A stretch of 64,000 bases of DNA from Paraburkholderia sp. PREW-6R (GCF_039621805.1 NZ_CP155073.1:372001-436000), one strand, 5' to 3'. Shown: positions 48,394-57,520, counted from the stretch's first letter. The notes: generated by a model from the letters alone, not told the origin. Translations and numbers: made by a program.

Positions 48394-48419
48394 AAAAAAA
48401 ACGCGGCCGAAGCCGCGTT
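48394..48419 (-). terminator. Strong terminator facing the minus strand
   Basis: On the minus strand AACGCGGC, loop TTCG, GCCGCGTT is followed by eight T. Both flanking genes are on the plus strand, where the stem has no T run, so it ends an unknown minus-strand transcript. Confidence 0.75.
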
Positions 48420-48535
48420 AAAGATTTGGAGACATCCCTCGATGAAGGAGTCACTTCTCGCAGCCGGAAGCATAACCGGGATGACGCAATCGATTCACAA
48501 CAAAAACCGCAATTAACTGTTTGAATAAATCGATT
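48394..48535 (-). ncRNA. Candidate minus-strand small RNA
   Basis: The strong minus-strand terminator at 48394 has no minus-strand gene upstream within 1.6 kb (the next is at 50204). The sequence before it contains GACTCCTTC, an anti-Shine-Dalgarno-like stretch common in regulatory RNAs. The start is unknown; I set the 5' edge by the AT-rich patch near 48535. There is no coding potential of note. Confidence 0.3.
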
Positions 48536-48699
48536 TAAACATGGCAGCGCGCGGCGCGCGCGAGTGCCAGTCGCATCGTATGCGGTGTGCCGGCATGCGC
48601 CTGTCAGCCCAAACGGGCCCGGGCGATTTGCACTAGTATGTGGTGGCTGCGCACGACATCGAACGTCGGTGTGGCGGCGCATCCAGTCCGGAGAAGACC
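48420..48699. other. Gene-free gap between the hybrid kinase and CHRD genes
   Basis: No gene is supported. It includes the small-RNA candidate, an AT-rich patch (about 48495-48540) and the CHRD gene ribosome-binding site (CCGGAGA) at its end. Confidence 0.4.
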
Positions 48700-49134
48700 A
48701 TGAGTGCAATTCGAAAATTGAACGTTGCGGTGGTGTTGTGGGCATTGGCGTCGGGCGTCGCCCTCGCGGATACGGTGGCCTTGAAAGCGGATCTCGAACC
48801 TTCGAGCGAAGTGCCGCCGCGCGTGAGTCACGGGCACGGCATGTTGAACGCCACATTCGACACGTCGACCCAATCGCTGCAATGGACCGTCACTTACGAA
48901 GGATTGACCGGGCCGGCAACCGCCGCGCACTTTCACGGTCCCGCGCCGGTCGGGCAGAACGCCAAGGTCCAGGTGCCGATTGGCAAAGACGCGCTCGGCA
49001 GCCCGATTAAAGGTTCTGCTGCACTCACCGAGCAGCAGGTGACGGATCTGATGGCGGGTCAGTGGTACTTCAACATTCACACCGCACAGAATCCGATGGG
49101 CGAGATTCGTGGACAGGTTCTGCCCGCCAACTAG
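48700..49134 (+). CDS. CHRD-domain exported protein
   Basis: The 144-residue protein has a signal peptide (VAVVLWALASGVALAD) and then a CHRD domain (chordin-like), marked by LEPSSEVPPRV, the AAHFHGPA block and the GQWYFNIHTAQNPMGEIRGQV end. CHRD proteins are secreted or periplasmic and of unknown function in bacteria. A CCGGAGA site precedes the ATG. Confidence 0.88.
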   Translation: MSAIRKLNVAVVLWALASGVALADTVALKADLEPSSEVPPRVSHGHGMLNATFDTSTQSLQWTVTYEGLTGPATAAHFHGPAPVGQNAKVQVPIGKDALGSPIKGSAALTEQQVTDLMAGQWYFNIHTAQNPMGEIRGQVLPAN

Positions 49135-49250
49135 CGCACGACCCACGCTGTATCCGGCGGTACGCGCGGTTTTTGAGATTAGAAGCCGGCGTCCACCGAT
49201 GCCGCCGCGAACGCACGTAACATGACAGGACACACCAAGGAGCGTGTCCT

Positions 49251-50234
49251 ATGAGTTGGCAAAGTGCACTCGCATGCTGGTTTCTGCGCAGGCAGTTTCG
49301 TCCGGAAACGCTCAAGCCGACCATCAACGTTGAGAAAGCGCGTGCGCTGACTGCCCGGCGCGCCTGGTCGCCACGCGTGCCCAAGGGTTGGGTTCTGCGC
49401 GAATGCAATGGGCCGAACGACATGCCGCTGCGCGGCGAGTGGTTCGGGCCCGTCCATTCTGCGCAGGCGTCGAACATACACGCATCGACTGACCGGCCAA
49501 CCGTGCTGTATTGCCACGGCGGCGGTTACTACTTCTGCTCGCCGCGCTCGCATCGCTCAATCGTGTTTGGTCTTGCAACGCGTGCCGATGCGCCCGTCTT
49601 CTCGCTCGACTACCGGCTTGCGCCCGAGCACCGTTTCCCCGCCGCGCTCGACGACGCCTGCGCCGCCTACCGCCGGCTCATAGCGACGGGCATTGCTGCG
49701 GAGTCGATCGTGATGGCGGGCGATTCCGCGGGCGGCGGCCTCGCGCTCGCCACGCTGCTTGCATTGCGCGACGCCGGCGACCCGCTGCCGTCCGGATGCC
49801 TGCTGTTCTCGCCGTGGACCGATCTGGCAGCCACCGGCGCGACCCTTCGCACCAACGACGGCCGCGATCCCATGTTCAGCGGTCCCGCCATCGCGCTTGC
49901 CGCGAAGGTCTATCTCGGCGACGCGCCGGCTACGCATCCGTATGCTTCGCCCGTCTATGGCGATCTGAACGGCTTGCCGCCGCTATACATCATGGCCGGC
50001 AGCACGGAGGTGTTGCTGGACGACTCGCAGCGCGTCGCGGACAAAGCGCGCGCTGCGGGCGTCGACTGCGAATTTGAAGTGTGGGAGAACATGCCGCACG
50101 TGTGGCCGATGTTCGCGCCGTTCATTCCGGAAGCGAACCGCGCGCTCGACAATGCCGCCGCCTTCGTCCGCCGGGTGACGAGCGCGCGCAGCGGCGCGGC
50201 CGCTCAGCCACCGGGCGCGATGTCGATGGTCTGA
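49251..50234 (+). CDS. Alpha/beta hydrolase, HSL-type esterase
   Basis: The 327-residue enzyme has the oxyanion block YCHGGGYYF (about residue 87) and the nucleophile elbow GDSAGGG (about 160); Asp and His close the triad near MPHVWPMF. These are features of the hormone-sensitive-lipase (HSL) family of short-chain ester hydrolases. It starts at an ATG preceded by AAGGAG. Its end overlaps the convergent EcsC gene by 31 bases. Confidence 0.88.
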   Translation: MSWQSALACWFLRRQFRPETLKPTINVEKARALTARRAWSPRVPKGWVLRECNGPNDMPLRGEWFGPVHSAQASNIHASTDRPTVLYCHGGGYYFCSPRSHRSIVFGLATRADAPVFSLDYRLAPEHRFPAALDDACAAYRRLIATGIAAESIVMAGDSAGGGLALATLLALRDAGDPLPSGCLLFSPWTDLAATGATLRTNDGRDPMFSGPAIALAAKVYLGDAPATHPYASPVYGDLNGLPPLYIMAGSTEVLLDDSQRVADKARAAGVDCEFEVWENMPHVWPMFAPFIPEANRALDNAAAFVRRVTSARSGAAAQPPGAMSMV

Positions 50235-51046
50235 TAGGCGGACTCGATCGCCTGGTGGCCGTACTGGCGCTCCAGACGTCGCACGGTGAAGTGGCCGTGC
50301 GCGACCTGCTGGAAGTGATCGATGAACACGGTGTTGACCATTGCGCCGAGTACCGCGCCGATCGCGGGGATCGACTTGGCGGCAATCTGTTCGCTGACCT
50401 GCACGGAAAAGCGCGATGCAATTGTGTTGAGCAGACGCAGCAACGCCGCCGAACCGTGCGCGGTGAACCCCTTCGTCGCAATCTCCGACGATGCCTTCGA
50501 CACCGCCTGCGCGAGTGCACCGCGCATGATGAAGTAGCCGAAGTCGGCGTCGTCGTCGGACTTCGACGTGCCGCCCATACCGAGTACGGTCAGACATTGG
50601 AGTTGCGTGTCGATCGCGGTCAGATCCTCGCCCTCGCTGCGCGCAATGTCGCAGATCGAGCGGAACATCAGCGTGGTCGTCACCGGCAACTCGACGGGCA
50701 GCGCGAACATGCCGAAAGCGCCGCCGGCCGCGCCCGTGGTCGCCACCGCGAACTTGTGCAGCAGGTTGCTCGGCCTGTCGGGGACGACCAGCGGTGAAGC
50801 GCCGTCCTGGCGCCCGAGCGTGCGCAGCGCGATCGACAGGCACTTGCGCAACGCCAGCTCGGTGGCGTCCGTGACCTTCTCGTTGGCGAAAGCCGGCATG
50901 CGCGAGAGCAGCTTCTCCAGCGGCGAGCCGACGATGCTCGCCAGCTTCATTGCCAGCGCGGGACTTTCCAACTGGTGTTTCGCGCGCCGCAGCGCGGCCA
51001 GATCGTGATCGGATAACGGTTGTGCTTCGAGCGAACTCGGCTCCAT
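50204..51046 (-). CDS. EcsC family protein
   Basis: The 280-residue protein consists mainly of an EcsC domain (IVGSPLEKLLSRMP near residue 45 and the glycine-rich ATTGAAGGAFGMF segment). EcsC-domain proteins are found with transporters and are of unknown function; this one has hydrophobic stretches but no signal peptide. It is transcribed against the esterase gene and overlaps it by 31 bases, and is divergent from the DHA2 exporter gene. Confidence 0.82.
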   Translation of the reverse strand: MEPSSLEAQPLSDHDLAALRRAKHQLESPALAMKLASIVGSPLEKLLSRMPAFANEKVTDATELALRKCLSIALRTLGRQDGASPLVVPDRPSNLLHKFAVATTGAAGGAFGMFALPVELPVTTTLMFRSICDIARSEGEDLTAIDTQLQCLTVLGMGGTSKSDDDADFGYFIMRGALAQAVSKASSEIATKGFTAHGSAALLRLLNTIASRFSVQVSEQIAAKSIPAIGAVLGAMVNTVFIDHFQQVAHGHFTVRRLERQYGHQAIESAYQTIDIAPGG

Positions 51047-51155
51047 GTGCCTCCCTGGCGTAATCCGTTGTCTGTATCGAGTCGATGGACGGGGCTTGCG
51101 CTCCGTCGCCGTGGTCCAGCTTAGAGCGCGACCGCGTGGTATGATTCCCAATCGT

Positions 51156-51173
51156 TTGACAAGTCAACTGTTG
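51156..51173 (+). promoter_or_regulatory. Palindromic operator candidate before the MFS-MarR pair
   Basis: TTGAC-AA-GTCAA (51156-51167) is followed by CAAC-T-GTTG (51165-51173), two overlapping palindromes, 12-29 bases before the MFS ATG. TACTAT (51174-51179) follows as a possible -10. MarR proteins usually bind such dyads over the promoter of their own operon. Confidence 0.4.
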
Positions 51174-51184
51174 TACTATCAAAA

Positions 51185-52780
51185 ATGGCTGTCCATACCG
51201 CGGCTCACCATTCGAGTGGGCAAGTTTTACCATTCCGCGAATCACTGCTGGCGATGCTCGGCATCTCTTTTGTCACGATGCTGGTCGCGCTCGATCAGAC
51301 CGTCGTCGGCACCGCGCTGCCGACCATCGTCGCCGAACTCAAGGGTTTCGAGCTGTACGCGTGGGTTGCGACGTCGTACCTGTTGACCTCCGTCATCACG
51401 GTGCCGATTTTCGGGCGGCTCGGCGACTATTACGGGCGAAAACCATTCGTGATCGCGTCGATCGTCGTCTTTACGGGGGCCTCCGTGCTGTGCGGCGCGG
51501 CGAACAACATGCTCTTTCTGGTGCTTGCGCGGGGATTGCAAGGCATCGGCGGCGGCATGCTGGTCGGCACCGCGTTCGCCTGCATTCCTGATCTTTTCCC
51601 GGACTCGGTGGTGCGCCTGCGCTGGCAGGTGCTGATGAGTTCCGCGTTCGGCATTGCGAATGCCGTTGGGCCGTCGCTCGGTGGTTTTCTCACGCAGTAT
51701 TACGGCTGGCGCTCGGTGTTTTACGTGAATTTGCCGGTCGGCTTGCTGTCGTTGTTCTTCGTCTGGCGCTTTCTGCCGCATCTGCGGCACGTCGAACATA
51801 AGGGCAAGATGAGGCTCGACTGGCCCGGCGCGTTGCTGATTGCCGTCGCGCTCGGCTCGTTGCAACTGTTCGTCGAAATGCTGCCGAAGCATGGCGTCAC
51901 GCTGACTGCCGCCGCATTGCTTGCGTTGAGCGTGGCGTCCGCCTACGCGCTGTGGCAGTGGGAAAAGCGTTGCCCGACCGCAATCCTGCCGGTCGATATG
52001 TTCCGCAACGCCAGCCTTTCCGCGCTCTTCACACTCGCCGTGATGGGCGGCTTCTCGATGTTTTCGCTGTTGTTCTACGCGCCGCTGCTCTTCCAGGGCG
52101 GCTTTGGAATGTCGCCGAAAGAAGCGGGGCTCGTGATTACGCCGCTCGTCGTGTTCATCACGGTCGGCAGCATTGCCAACGGACGGATCGTGTCGCGCGT
52201 GCGCAATCCGAATCTGATGCTTTATGTGGGCTTTGCGCTGCTGGCGCTGGCGTGCCTGGGTGTGGTCGTCGCCACGCGTGCCATGCCGCAATGGTTGCTG
52301 ATGACCTTCATGGTGCTGGGCGGCCTCGGGCTCGGCTTCGTGATGCCCAATCTCACGATCTTCGCGCAGCAAACGGCGGGTCGCGAGCATCTCGGCATTG
52401 CCACGGCGCTGCTGCAGTCGCTGCGGATGATCGGCGGCATGATCGGCACCGCGCTTACCGGCACGCTGGTGAGTCACATGTATGCGAGCGGCGTGCGCAG
52501 CACGCTGGAAAGCGACCACGCGACGCACTGGTTTCCGGACCTGGGCGATCCGCAGATCCTCATCAATCACGACGCGCAAAACACCTTGCTCGGCCAGTTG
52601 GCGCATGCCGGCCACAATGGCGCGATGCTGCTCGAAAGCGCGCGCGAGGCGCTCGTCTCCGCCATTCATGTGGGTCTTGCGATGGCGGCAATCGTCGCCG
52701 TGCTGTCGGTGTGGCAAAGCCGGCGCGTGCCGCCGGTCAAGCTCCAGCGCAAGCTCGAGCCGGTGATCCACGCGGATTGA
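51185..52780 (+). CDS. DHA2-family MFS multidrug exporter (14 helices)
   Basis: The 531-residue protein has about 14 membrane segments and the DHA2 motif C and D blocks (TSYLLTSVITVPIFGRLGDYYGRK, then ARGLQGIGGGML). It resembles EmrB-type drug efflux pumps. No ribosome-binding site is visible upstream and the ATG is 5 bases after a TACTAT hexamer, so the mRNA could be leaderless, or the first in-frame ATG at 51254 could be used. A MarR gene follows 30 bases downstream. Confidence 0.88.
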   Translation: MAVHTAAHHSSGQVLPFRESLLAMLGISFVTMLVALDQTVVGTALPTIVAELKGFELYAWVATSYLLTSVITVPIFGRLGDYYGRKPFVIASIVVFTGASVLCGAANNMLFLVLARGLQGIGGGMLVGTAFACIPDLFPDSVVRLRWQVLMSSAFGIANAVGPSLGGFLTQYYGWRSVFYVNLPVGLLSLFFVWRFLPHLRHVEHKGKMRLDWPGALLIAVALGSLQLFVEMLPKHGVTLTAAALLALSVASAYALWQWEKRCPTAILPVDMFRNASLSALFTLAVMGGFSMFSLLFYAPLLFQGGFGMSPKEAGLVITPLVVFITVGSIANGRIVSRVRNPNLMLYVGFALLALACLGVVVATRAMPQWLLMTFMVLGGLGLGFVMPNLTIFAQQTAGREHLGIATALLQSLRMIGGMIGTALTGTLVSHMYASGVRSTLESDHATHWFPDLGDPQILINHDAQNTLLGQLAHAGHNGAMLLESAREALVSAIHVGLAMAAIVAVLSVWQSRRVPPVKLQRKLEPVIHAD

Positions 52781-52810
52781 TTTTGCGACTTATCGTTGGG
52801 CTGGAACATC

Positions 52811-53305
52811 ATGGAAGAACAGGACCGTGTCGCCGTCATGCAGCAGTTCGGCCGCACTTATCGGGCGTTCATGTCGGCATTCGAGACACACGTGGGCCAT
52901 CCGCTGCCGCGCTGGCGCATTCTGCTCGCGTTGCACGAGCAGGCGGGTGAATCGTCGCAAAAGCGTCTGGTCGAGCGCTTGCGTGTCGATCCGGGTGCGC
53001 TCACGCGTCAGTTGAAGACGCTGGAAGGGATGGGCTGGATCGCGCGCAGCATGGACACGCGCGATAACCGGGTGACGAACGTGCGTCTGACGCACGCCGG
53101 GCTGATGGCAACAGAAGCCAGCTTGCCGCGTCGCAATGCTTTTCTGCACGACACGATGGCCACATTGCCCGAAGAAGCGCTGGGCGCGCTGTCGGGCGCG
53201 TTGCAGATGCTCGAGGCGCGGATTGGCGAAGTGGCGTCCGCGTCCTCTTCTGATGAAGCCGGCGCCGATCAGAAAAACGTTTCGATGACCTCGGTGACGC
53301 GATAA
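52811..53305 (+). CDS. MarR-family regulator
   Basis: The 164-residue protein has the MarR winged helix (about residues 50-105: VDPGALTRQLKTLEGMGWI, then the wing DTRDNRVTNVRLT). It lies directly after the exporter gene and probably represses the pair in the absence of ligand. Its last 37 bases overlap the convergent deaminase gene. Confidence 0.88.
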   Translation: MEEQDRVAVMQQFGRTYRAFMSAFETHVGHPLPRWRILLALHEQAGESSQKRLVERLRVDPGALTRQLKTLEGMGWIARSMDTRDNRVTNVRLTHAGLMATEASLPRRNAFLHDTMATLPEEALGALSGALQMLEARIGEVASASSSDEAGADQKNVSMTSVTR

Positions 53306-54546
53306 GCCGGATCGACCACGAGCACCTGGCGCCATTTGTCGAACGTCAGGCACGGATGTGAAATGTCGAACGCGATCATGTCGCCCACTCTCAGATCAGC
53401 GCCAGCGGGAATCCGCAGATATGCGTGCTGATCCATCAAACCGAAAATCTCCCAGCCTTCGTCCGCCGCAATATCTCGCGGCGCCTCGTTACCCGGACGA
53501 TAATGACGCGCCGGTTCGGGCAGGCCTGCGTCGAAAGCGGAGTCGCGTTTGCCGAGGCCGATGATCGCGCGATCCGGTTCGGGAATGGATTGCACATACG
53601 CCCACAGTTGAAGCGCCGGCACCAACCCTTCGCCCATTTTCTTTGCGACCGGATTGCGCGCAAAAATCTCAGTCTGCGCCTTCCGATAGATGCCGACGTC
53701 ATGCGTGAGGTAGCAGCCGGGCCGCAATACGACCTCTACCTTGCCGGTTCCGGATGCCTTCGCAAATTCTTCCGCGACCACGTCGTACCATGCCGAACCC
53801 GCGCCCGACAGCACCGCCGGCGTGCGGGCGAAGCGTCCTTCTTCGACCAGTTCGCGTGTCACGGCCACTGCGCTTTGCAGGAACGCGCGCACGTCCTGTT
53901 CTTCTTTCAGCACGCCCTCGTACAACTCGACGCCCGCAAGCTTCAGTGCATTTGGATAACGGGCGATCGCTTCGAGCACCGCGTTGCGCTGCGCTGCGTC
54001 GCGCACGCCGGTGCGCCCGCCCGGCACGCCGAGTTCGAGCAACACCTGCAGCGTCTTGTTCACTGACGTAAAGAATGTGCCCAGCTGCTCGACGCCTTCC
54101 GCGGAATCCACGAGGCAAAAGAATTCGAAGTCCGGATCGCTCAGCAGTTCGGCGACCATCATCATATTGCGACGGCCCACGAGCTGATTAGCCATGAGGA
54201 TGCGCGTAACGCCGCCGTGATAAGCCGCGCGCACCTGATGCGCGGTGGCGAGCGTGATGCCCCACGCGCCGGTTTCCAGTTGCCGCCGGAACAGTTGCGG
54301 CGCCATGGTGGTCTTGCCATGAGGCGCGAGCTTCACACCGTATTCGGCGACGAACGCCTGCATCCACTTCAGGTTGTGTTCTACGCGATCGGCATACAGC
54401 ACGGCAGCAGGCAGGCTGACGTCTTCGTTCAGCAGATTCCACTCGAGGCGTGCGGCGTCCGTGAGCTGGATGCTGGTGCCCGGAACCATGCCCAAGCCCT
54501 TGCTATAAGGATCGATCGTTGCGCCCTGATAGTTTGTAACTTTCAT
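53269..54546 (-). CDS. PLP-dependent amino-acid deaminase, D-serine dehydratase-like (DSD1 type)
   Basis: The 425-residue protein has an alanine-racemase-type N-terminal barrel with the PLP lysine in APHGKTTM (about residue 75) and a C-terminal domain with HPC near the end (SHPCLTFDKW), the zinc-ligand motif of this family. Such enzymes deaminate D-serine or related D-amino acids to keto acids. The start is the ATG before KVTNYQGATIDP, preceded by GGGAGA. Next to a D-aminoacylase and RidA, it is probably part of D-amino-acid use. It is divergent from the RpiR gene. Confidence 0.82.
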   Translation of the reverse strand: MKVTNYQGATIDPYSKGLGMVPGTSIQLTDAARLEWNLLNEDVSLPAAVLYADRVEHNLKWMQAFVAEYGVKLAPHGKTTMAPQLFRRQLETGAWGITLATAHQVRAAYHGGVTRILMANQLVGRRNMMMVAELLSDPDFEFFCLVDSAEGVEQLGTFFTSVNKTLQVLLELGVPGGRTGVRDAAQRNAVLEAIARYPNALKLAGVELYEGVLKEEQDVRAFLQSAVAVTRELVEEGRFARTPAVLSGAGSAWYDVVAEEFAKASGTGKVEVVLRPGCYLTHDVGIYRKAQTEIFARNPVAKKMGEGLVPALQLWAYVQSIPEPDRAIIGLGKRDSAFDAGLPEPARHYRPGNEAPRDIAADEGWEIFGLMDQHAYLRIPAGADLRVGDMIAFDISHPCLTFDKWRQVLVVDPAYRVTEVIETFF

Positions 54547-54578
54547 GTCTCCCTGCTCCATCGTCCGTTTAAATTGCA

Positions 54579-54594
54579 CTAAAATTGACTTTAG
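54579..54594. promoter_or_regulatory. Imperfect palindrome between the deaminase and RpiR genes
   Basis: CTAAAATTGACTTTAG (arms CTAAA and TTTAG, with 6 central bases) lies in the 143-base divergent gap, near the deaminase start. An RpiR operator is a reasonable guess; no second copy is visible. Confidence 0.3.
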
Positions 54595-54689
54595 CATGTT
54601 ACCGAAAGTACGATGTGCAGAGAAATGTTATTTAATACCACAGCCTGCGGAGGCGCTTCGACGTCCTTTGCGGCCTCCCGCCGTGCGTC

Positions 54690-55580
54690 ATGAATTCAAC
54701 CGCTGAACCGCTGACCTTCGACATCGTCGCACGCATTGCCGAATGCGCGCCCGAGTTGCGTTCGGCTGAACGCAAGGTCGCTGCGCTGATTCTCGATGAT
54801 CTGACCGGCGCTTCGCGCGCCAGCATCGGCGCGTTGGCGGAGCGCGCGCAAGTGAGCGTGGCGACGGTCACGCGCTTTGCCAAGGCAGTGGGCTGTCGCG
54901 ACGTCCGCGAACTGAAGCTGCGGCTTGCGCAGGCGGCGGCGGTCGGCCAGCGCTTCCTGCAGCCGGGCAGCACCAGTGGCGCGCCCGAGCCGATCGCCAC
55001 GCGCGTATTCGATGAACTGCAGACCACGCTGGCGCACAACCACCAGTTGTTGCGCCAGGCGCCGCTGAGCGAGGCCGCTGCCGCGCTGCGCGAAGCGCGC
55101 ATGATCTACGTGTTCGGCATGGGCGGCGGGTCCACCGCGCTTGCCGACGAGATGCGTTTCCGGCTCGTGCGCCTCGGCCGGCCCGTCGCGACCTATCAGG
55201 ATGCACTCCTGCAGCGCATGGTGGCGAGCACCGTGTCGCGCGAATGTGTAGTGATCGCGTTGTCCACTACGGGGCGCGTGCCGGAAATGCTCGAGAACTG
55301 CAAGATCGCGCGCAGCTACGGCGCGACGGTAATCGCGCTGACCGCGCCGGCCTCGCCGCTCGCCAAGCTCGCCGACTGGGTCATCCCGATCGTTGCGTTC
55401 GAAACTGACTTCATTTACAAGCCTTCGTCATCCCGTTACGCGATGATGATGGCGCTCGATGTGCTCGTCACCGAACTTGCGGTCAGCCAGGGCGACGAGA
55501 GCCGCGAACTGCTGCGCCGCATGAAACACGCGCTGGATACGCATCGCGGCGGCGGCGATCGACAACCGTTAGGAGACTGA
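54690..55580 (+). CDS. MurR/RpiR-family regulator with SIS domain
   Basis: The 296-residue protein has an N-terminal RpiR helix-turn-helix (ASIGALAERAQVSVATVTRFAKAVG) and a C-terminal SIS domain (IYVFGMGGGSTALADEM, then ALSTTGRVPEM) that binds phosphosugars or similar ligands. It lies 3 bases before the D-aminoacylase gene, so they are co-transcribed, and it probably governs both directions. Confidence 0.88.
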   Translation: MNSTAEPLTFDIVARIAECAPELRSAERKVAALILDDLTGASRASIGALAERAQVSVATVTRFAKAVGCRDVRELKLRLAQAAAVGQRFLQPGSTSGAPEPIATRVFDELQTTLAHNHQLLRQAPLSEAAAALREARMIYVFGMGGGSTALADEMRFRLVRLGRPVATYQDALLQRMVASTVSRECVVIALSTTGRVPEMLENCKIARSYGATVIALTAPASPLAKLADWVIPIVAFETDFIYKPSSSRYAMMMALDVLVTELAVSQGDESRELLRRMKHALDTHRGGGDRQPLGD

Positions 55581-55583
55581 TAC

Positions 55584-57065
55584 ATGCATTCGCATCCCGA
55601 AGCTGCCGATACGCTGATCGTCGGCGCGCAACTCTACGACGGCACCGGCGCGCCGCCTGTCGAGCGTGACGTGGCAGTCCGCGACGGCCGCATCGTCGCG
55701 ATCGGCAATCTGTCGAACTGGCTCGCCGAAGAAGTGATCGAAGCCGAGGGGCGGGCGCTCGCGCCGGGTTTTATCGACGTCCATACGCACGACGACACGC
55801 ACGTCATCCGCTCACCGCACATGCTCCCGAAGATCTCGCAGGGCGTGACGACGGTGATTGTCGGCAACTGCGGGATCAGCGCGTCGCCGGTGTCGCTCAA
55901 AGGCGATCCGCCTGATCCGATGAACCTGCTTGGCGAGCGCGACGCGTTCCAGTATCCGACCTTCGCCGCGTATGTCGATGCGGTGAATGCGGCGCGGCCG
56001 GCGGTGAACGTCGGCGCGTTGATCGGACACACGGCGCTGCGCAGCAACCAGATGGACCGGCTGGACCGCGCGGCGACGCAGCAGGAGATCGAGGCTATGC
56101 GCGCGCAGTTGGAGGAGGCGTTGGCAAACGGTGCGCTCGGGCTGAGCTCGGGCCTCGCGTATGGCTCCGCATTCGCCGCGCCGACCGAAGAAGTGATGGC
56201 GCTGGCCGAACCGCTCGCCGCTGCTGGCGCGTTGTACACCACGCACATGCGGACCGAGTTCGACGCGATCCTCGACGCGATGGACGAAGCGTACCGCGTC
56301 GGACGTCATGCGCACGTGCCGGTGGTGATTTCGCATTTGAAGTGCGCGGGGCCGTCGAACTGGGGGCGCAGCGAAGAGGTGTTGAAGTCGCTGGAAGGCG
56401 CGCGGCGCATGCAGCCGATCGGTTGCGACTGCTATCCGTACGACCGCAGTTCGTCGACGCTCGATCTGAAGCAGGTAACCGGCGACATCGATATCACGAT
56501 CACGTGGTCCGAGCCGCATCCCGAAATGGCGGGCAAGCTCGTCAGGGAGATTGCAGCGCAATGGGGTGTCACGCAGCAGGAGGCGGGCAAGCGCCTGCAA
56601 CCGGCGGGCGCCGTGTATCACAACATGTCGGAAGACGACGTGCGGCGCATCCTGTCACATCCCGCAACGATGGTCGGTTCGGACGGCTTGCCGAATGATC
56701 CGTTGCCGCACCCGCGCTTATGGGGCGCGTTTCCGCGCGTGCTGGGTCATTACGCGCGCGACGCCCGGCTGCTGCCGCTCGAAGAAGCGGTGCGCAAGAT
56801 GACCGGTTTGTCCGCGCGTCGGTTTGGACTGGCGCAGCGCGGCGAGGTGCATATCGGCTATCACGCGGATCTCGTGCTGTTCGACCCGGCCAAAGTGCGC
56901 GACGCCGCGACGTTTGAAAAGCCGCAGCAGGCGGCGGACGGCATCGACGCCGTGTGGGTGAACGGCGTGCTCACTTACCGCGACGGCGAAGTGACCGGCG
57001 AGCGTGCTGGACGATTCGTGGCGCGCGGGGCGGCGTCGAAAGGCGACGCGCACGGCGCGTTCTGA
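55584..57065 (+). CDS. N-acyl-D-amino-acid deacylase (D-aminoacylase)
   Basis: The 493-residue amidohydrolase has the metal motif H67-T-H69 (FIDVHTHDD), the Cys of VGNCGIS near residue 97, HMRTE, VVISHLKCAG and VGSDGLP for further ligands and catalysis. It cleaves N-acyl-D-amino acids into an acid and the D-amino acid. The neighbouring deaminase and RidA would handle the released D-amino acid and its reactive imine. A GGAGA site precedes the ATG; the RpiR stop is just upstream. Confidence 0.88.
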   Translation: MHSHPEAADTLIVGAQLYDGTGAPPVERDVAVRDGRIVAIGNLSNWLAEEVIEAEGRALAPGFIDVHTHDDTHVIRSPHMLPKISQGVTTVIVGNCGISASPVSLKGDPPDPMNLLGERDAFQYPTFAAYVDAVNAARPAVNVGALIGHTALRSNQMDRLDRAATQQEIEAMRAQLEEALANGALGLSSGLAYGSAFAAPTEEVMALAEPLAAAGALYTTHMRTEFDAILDAMDEAYRVGRHAHVPVVISHLKCAGPSNWGRSEEVLKSLEGARRMQPIGCDCYPYDRSSSTLDLKQVTGDIDITITWSEPHPEMAGKLVREIAAQWGVTQQEAGKRLQPAGAVYHNMSEDDVRRILSHPATMVGSDGLPNDPLPHPRLWGAFPRVLGHYARDARLLPLEEAVRKMTGLSARRFGLAQRGEVHIGYHADLVLFDPAKVRDAATFEKPQQAADGIDAVWVNGVLTYRDGEVTGERAGRFVARGAASKGDAHGAF

Positions 57066-57133
57066 TGGTTTTGATTGCGGCGCGCGGGGCGATTTTGCCG
57101 AACGCGTGCTGGACCTTTTCAGGGAGTGGAACG

Positions 57134-57520
57134 ATGAAGCGATATGGCGTTGAAGGTGGCAAAGGAACAGGTGGTCAGCATATGCCGTTTGCGCGTGCGG
57201 TCGAAGCGGACGGCTGGCTGTTCGTCTCTGGTCAGACGCCGATGGAAAACGGCGAGGTGATCAATGGCGGGATTGTCGAGCAGTCGCATAAGGCGATTCA
57301 GAACGTGATCGCGATTCTGAAGGAAGCGGGCTACGGCACCGAGCATGTCGTGCGTTGCGGTGTGTGGCTCGATGATCCGCGGGATTTTGCTTCGTTCAAC
57401 AAGGTGTTTCGCGAATACTTCGGGGACAATCCGCCGGCGCGGGCGTGTGTGGTTTCGTCGATGGTGATCGATTGCCGGGTCGAGGTGGATTGTGTGGCCT
57501 ACAGGAAGCCGGCGGAGTAA
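57134..57520 (+). CDS. RidA-family (YjgF/UK114) reactive-intermediate deaminase
   Basis: The 128-residue protein begins MKRYGVEGG and has RidA motifs (LFVSGQTPMENGEV and PPARACVVSSMVID, with the Arg of the family). RidA hydrolyses the enamine/imine intermediates of PLP deaminases, so a place beside the PLP deaminase and D-aminoacylase is logical. A GGGAG site precedes the ATG; 68 bases separate it from the aminoacylase. Confidence 0.88.
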   Translation: MKRYGVEGGKGTGGQHMPFARAVEADGWLFVSGQTPMENGEVINGGIVEQSHKAIQNVIAILKEAGYGTEHVVRCGVWLDDPRDFASFNKVFREYFGDNPPARACVVSSMVIDCRVEVDCVAYRKPAE

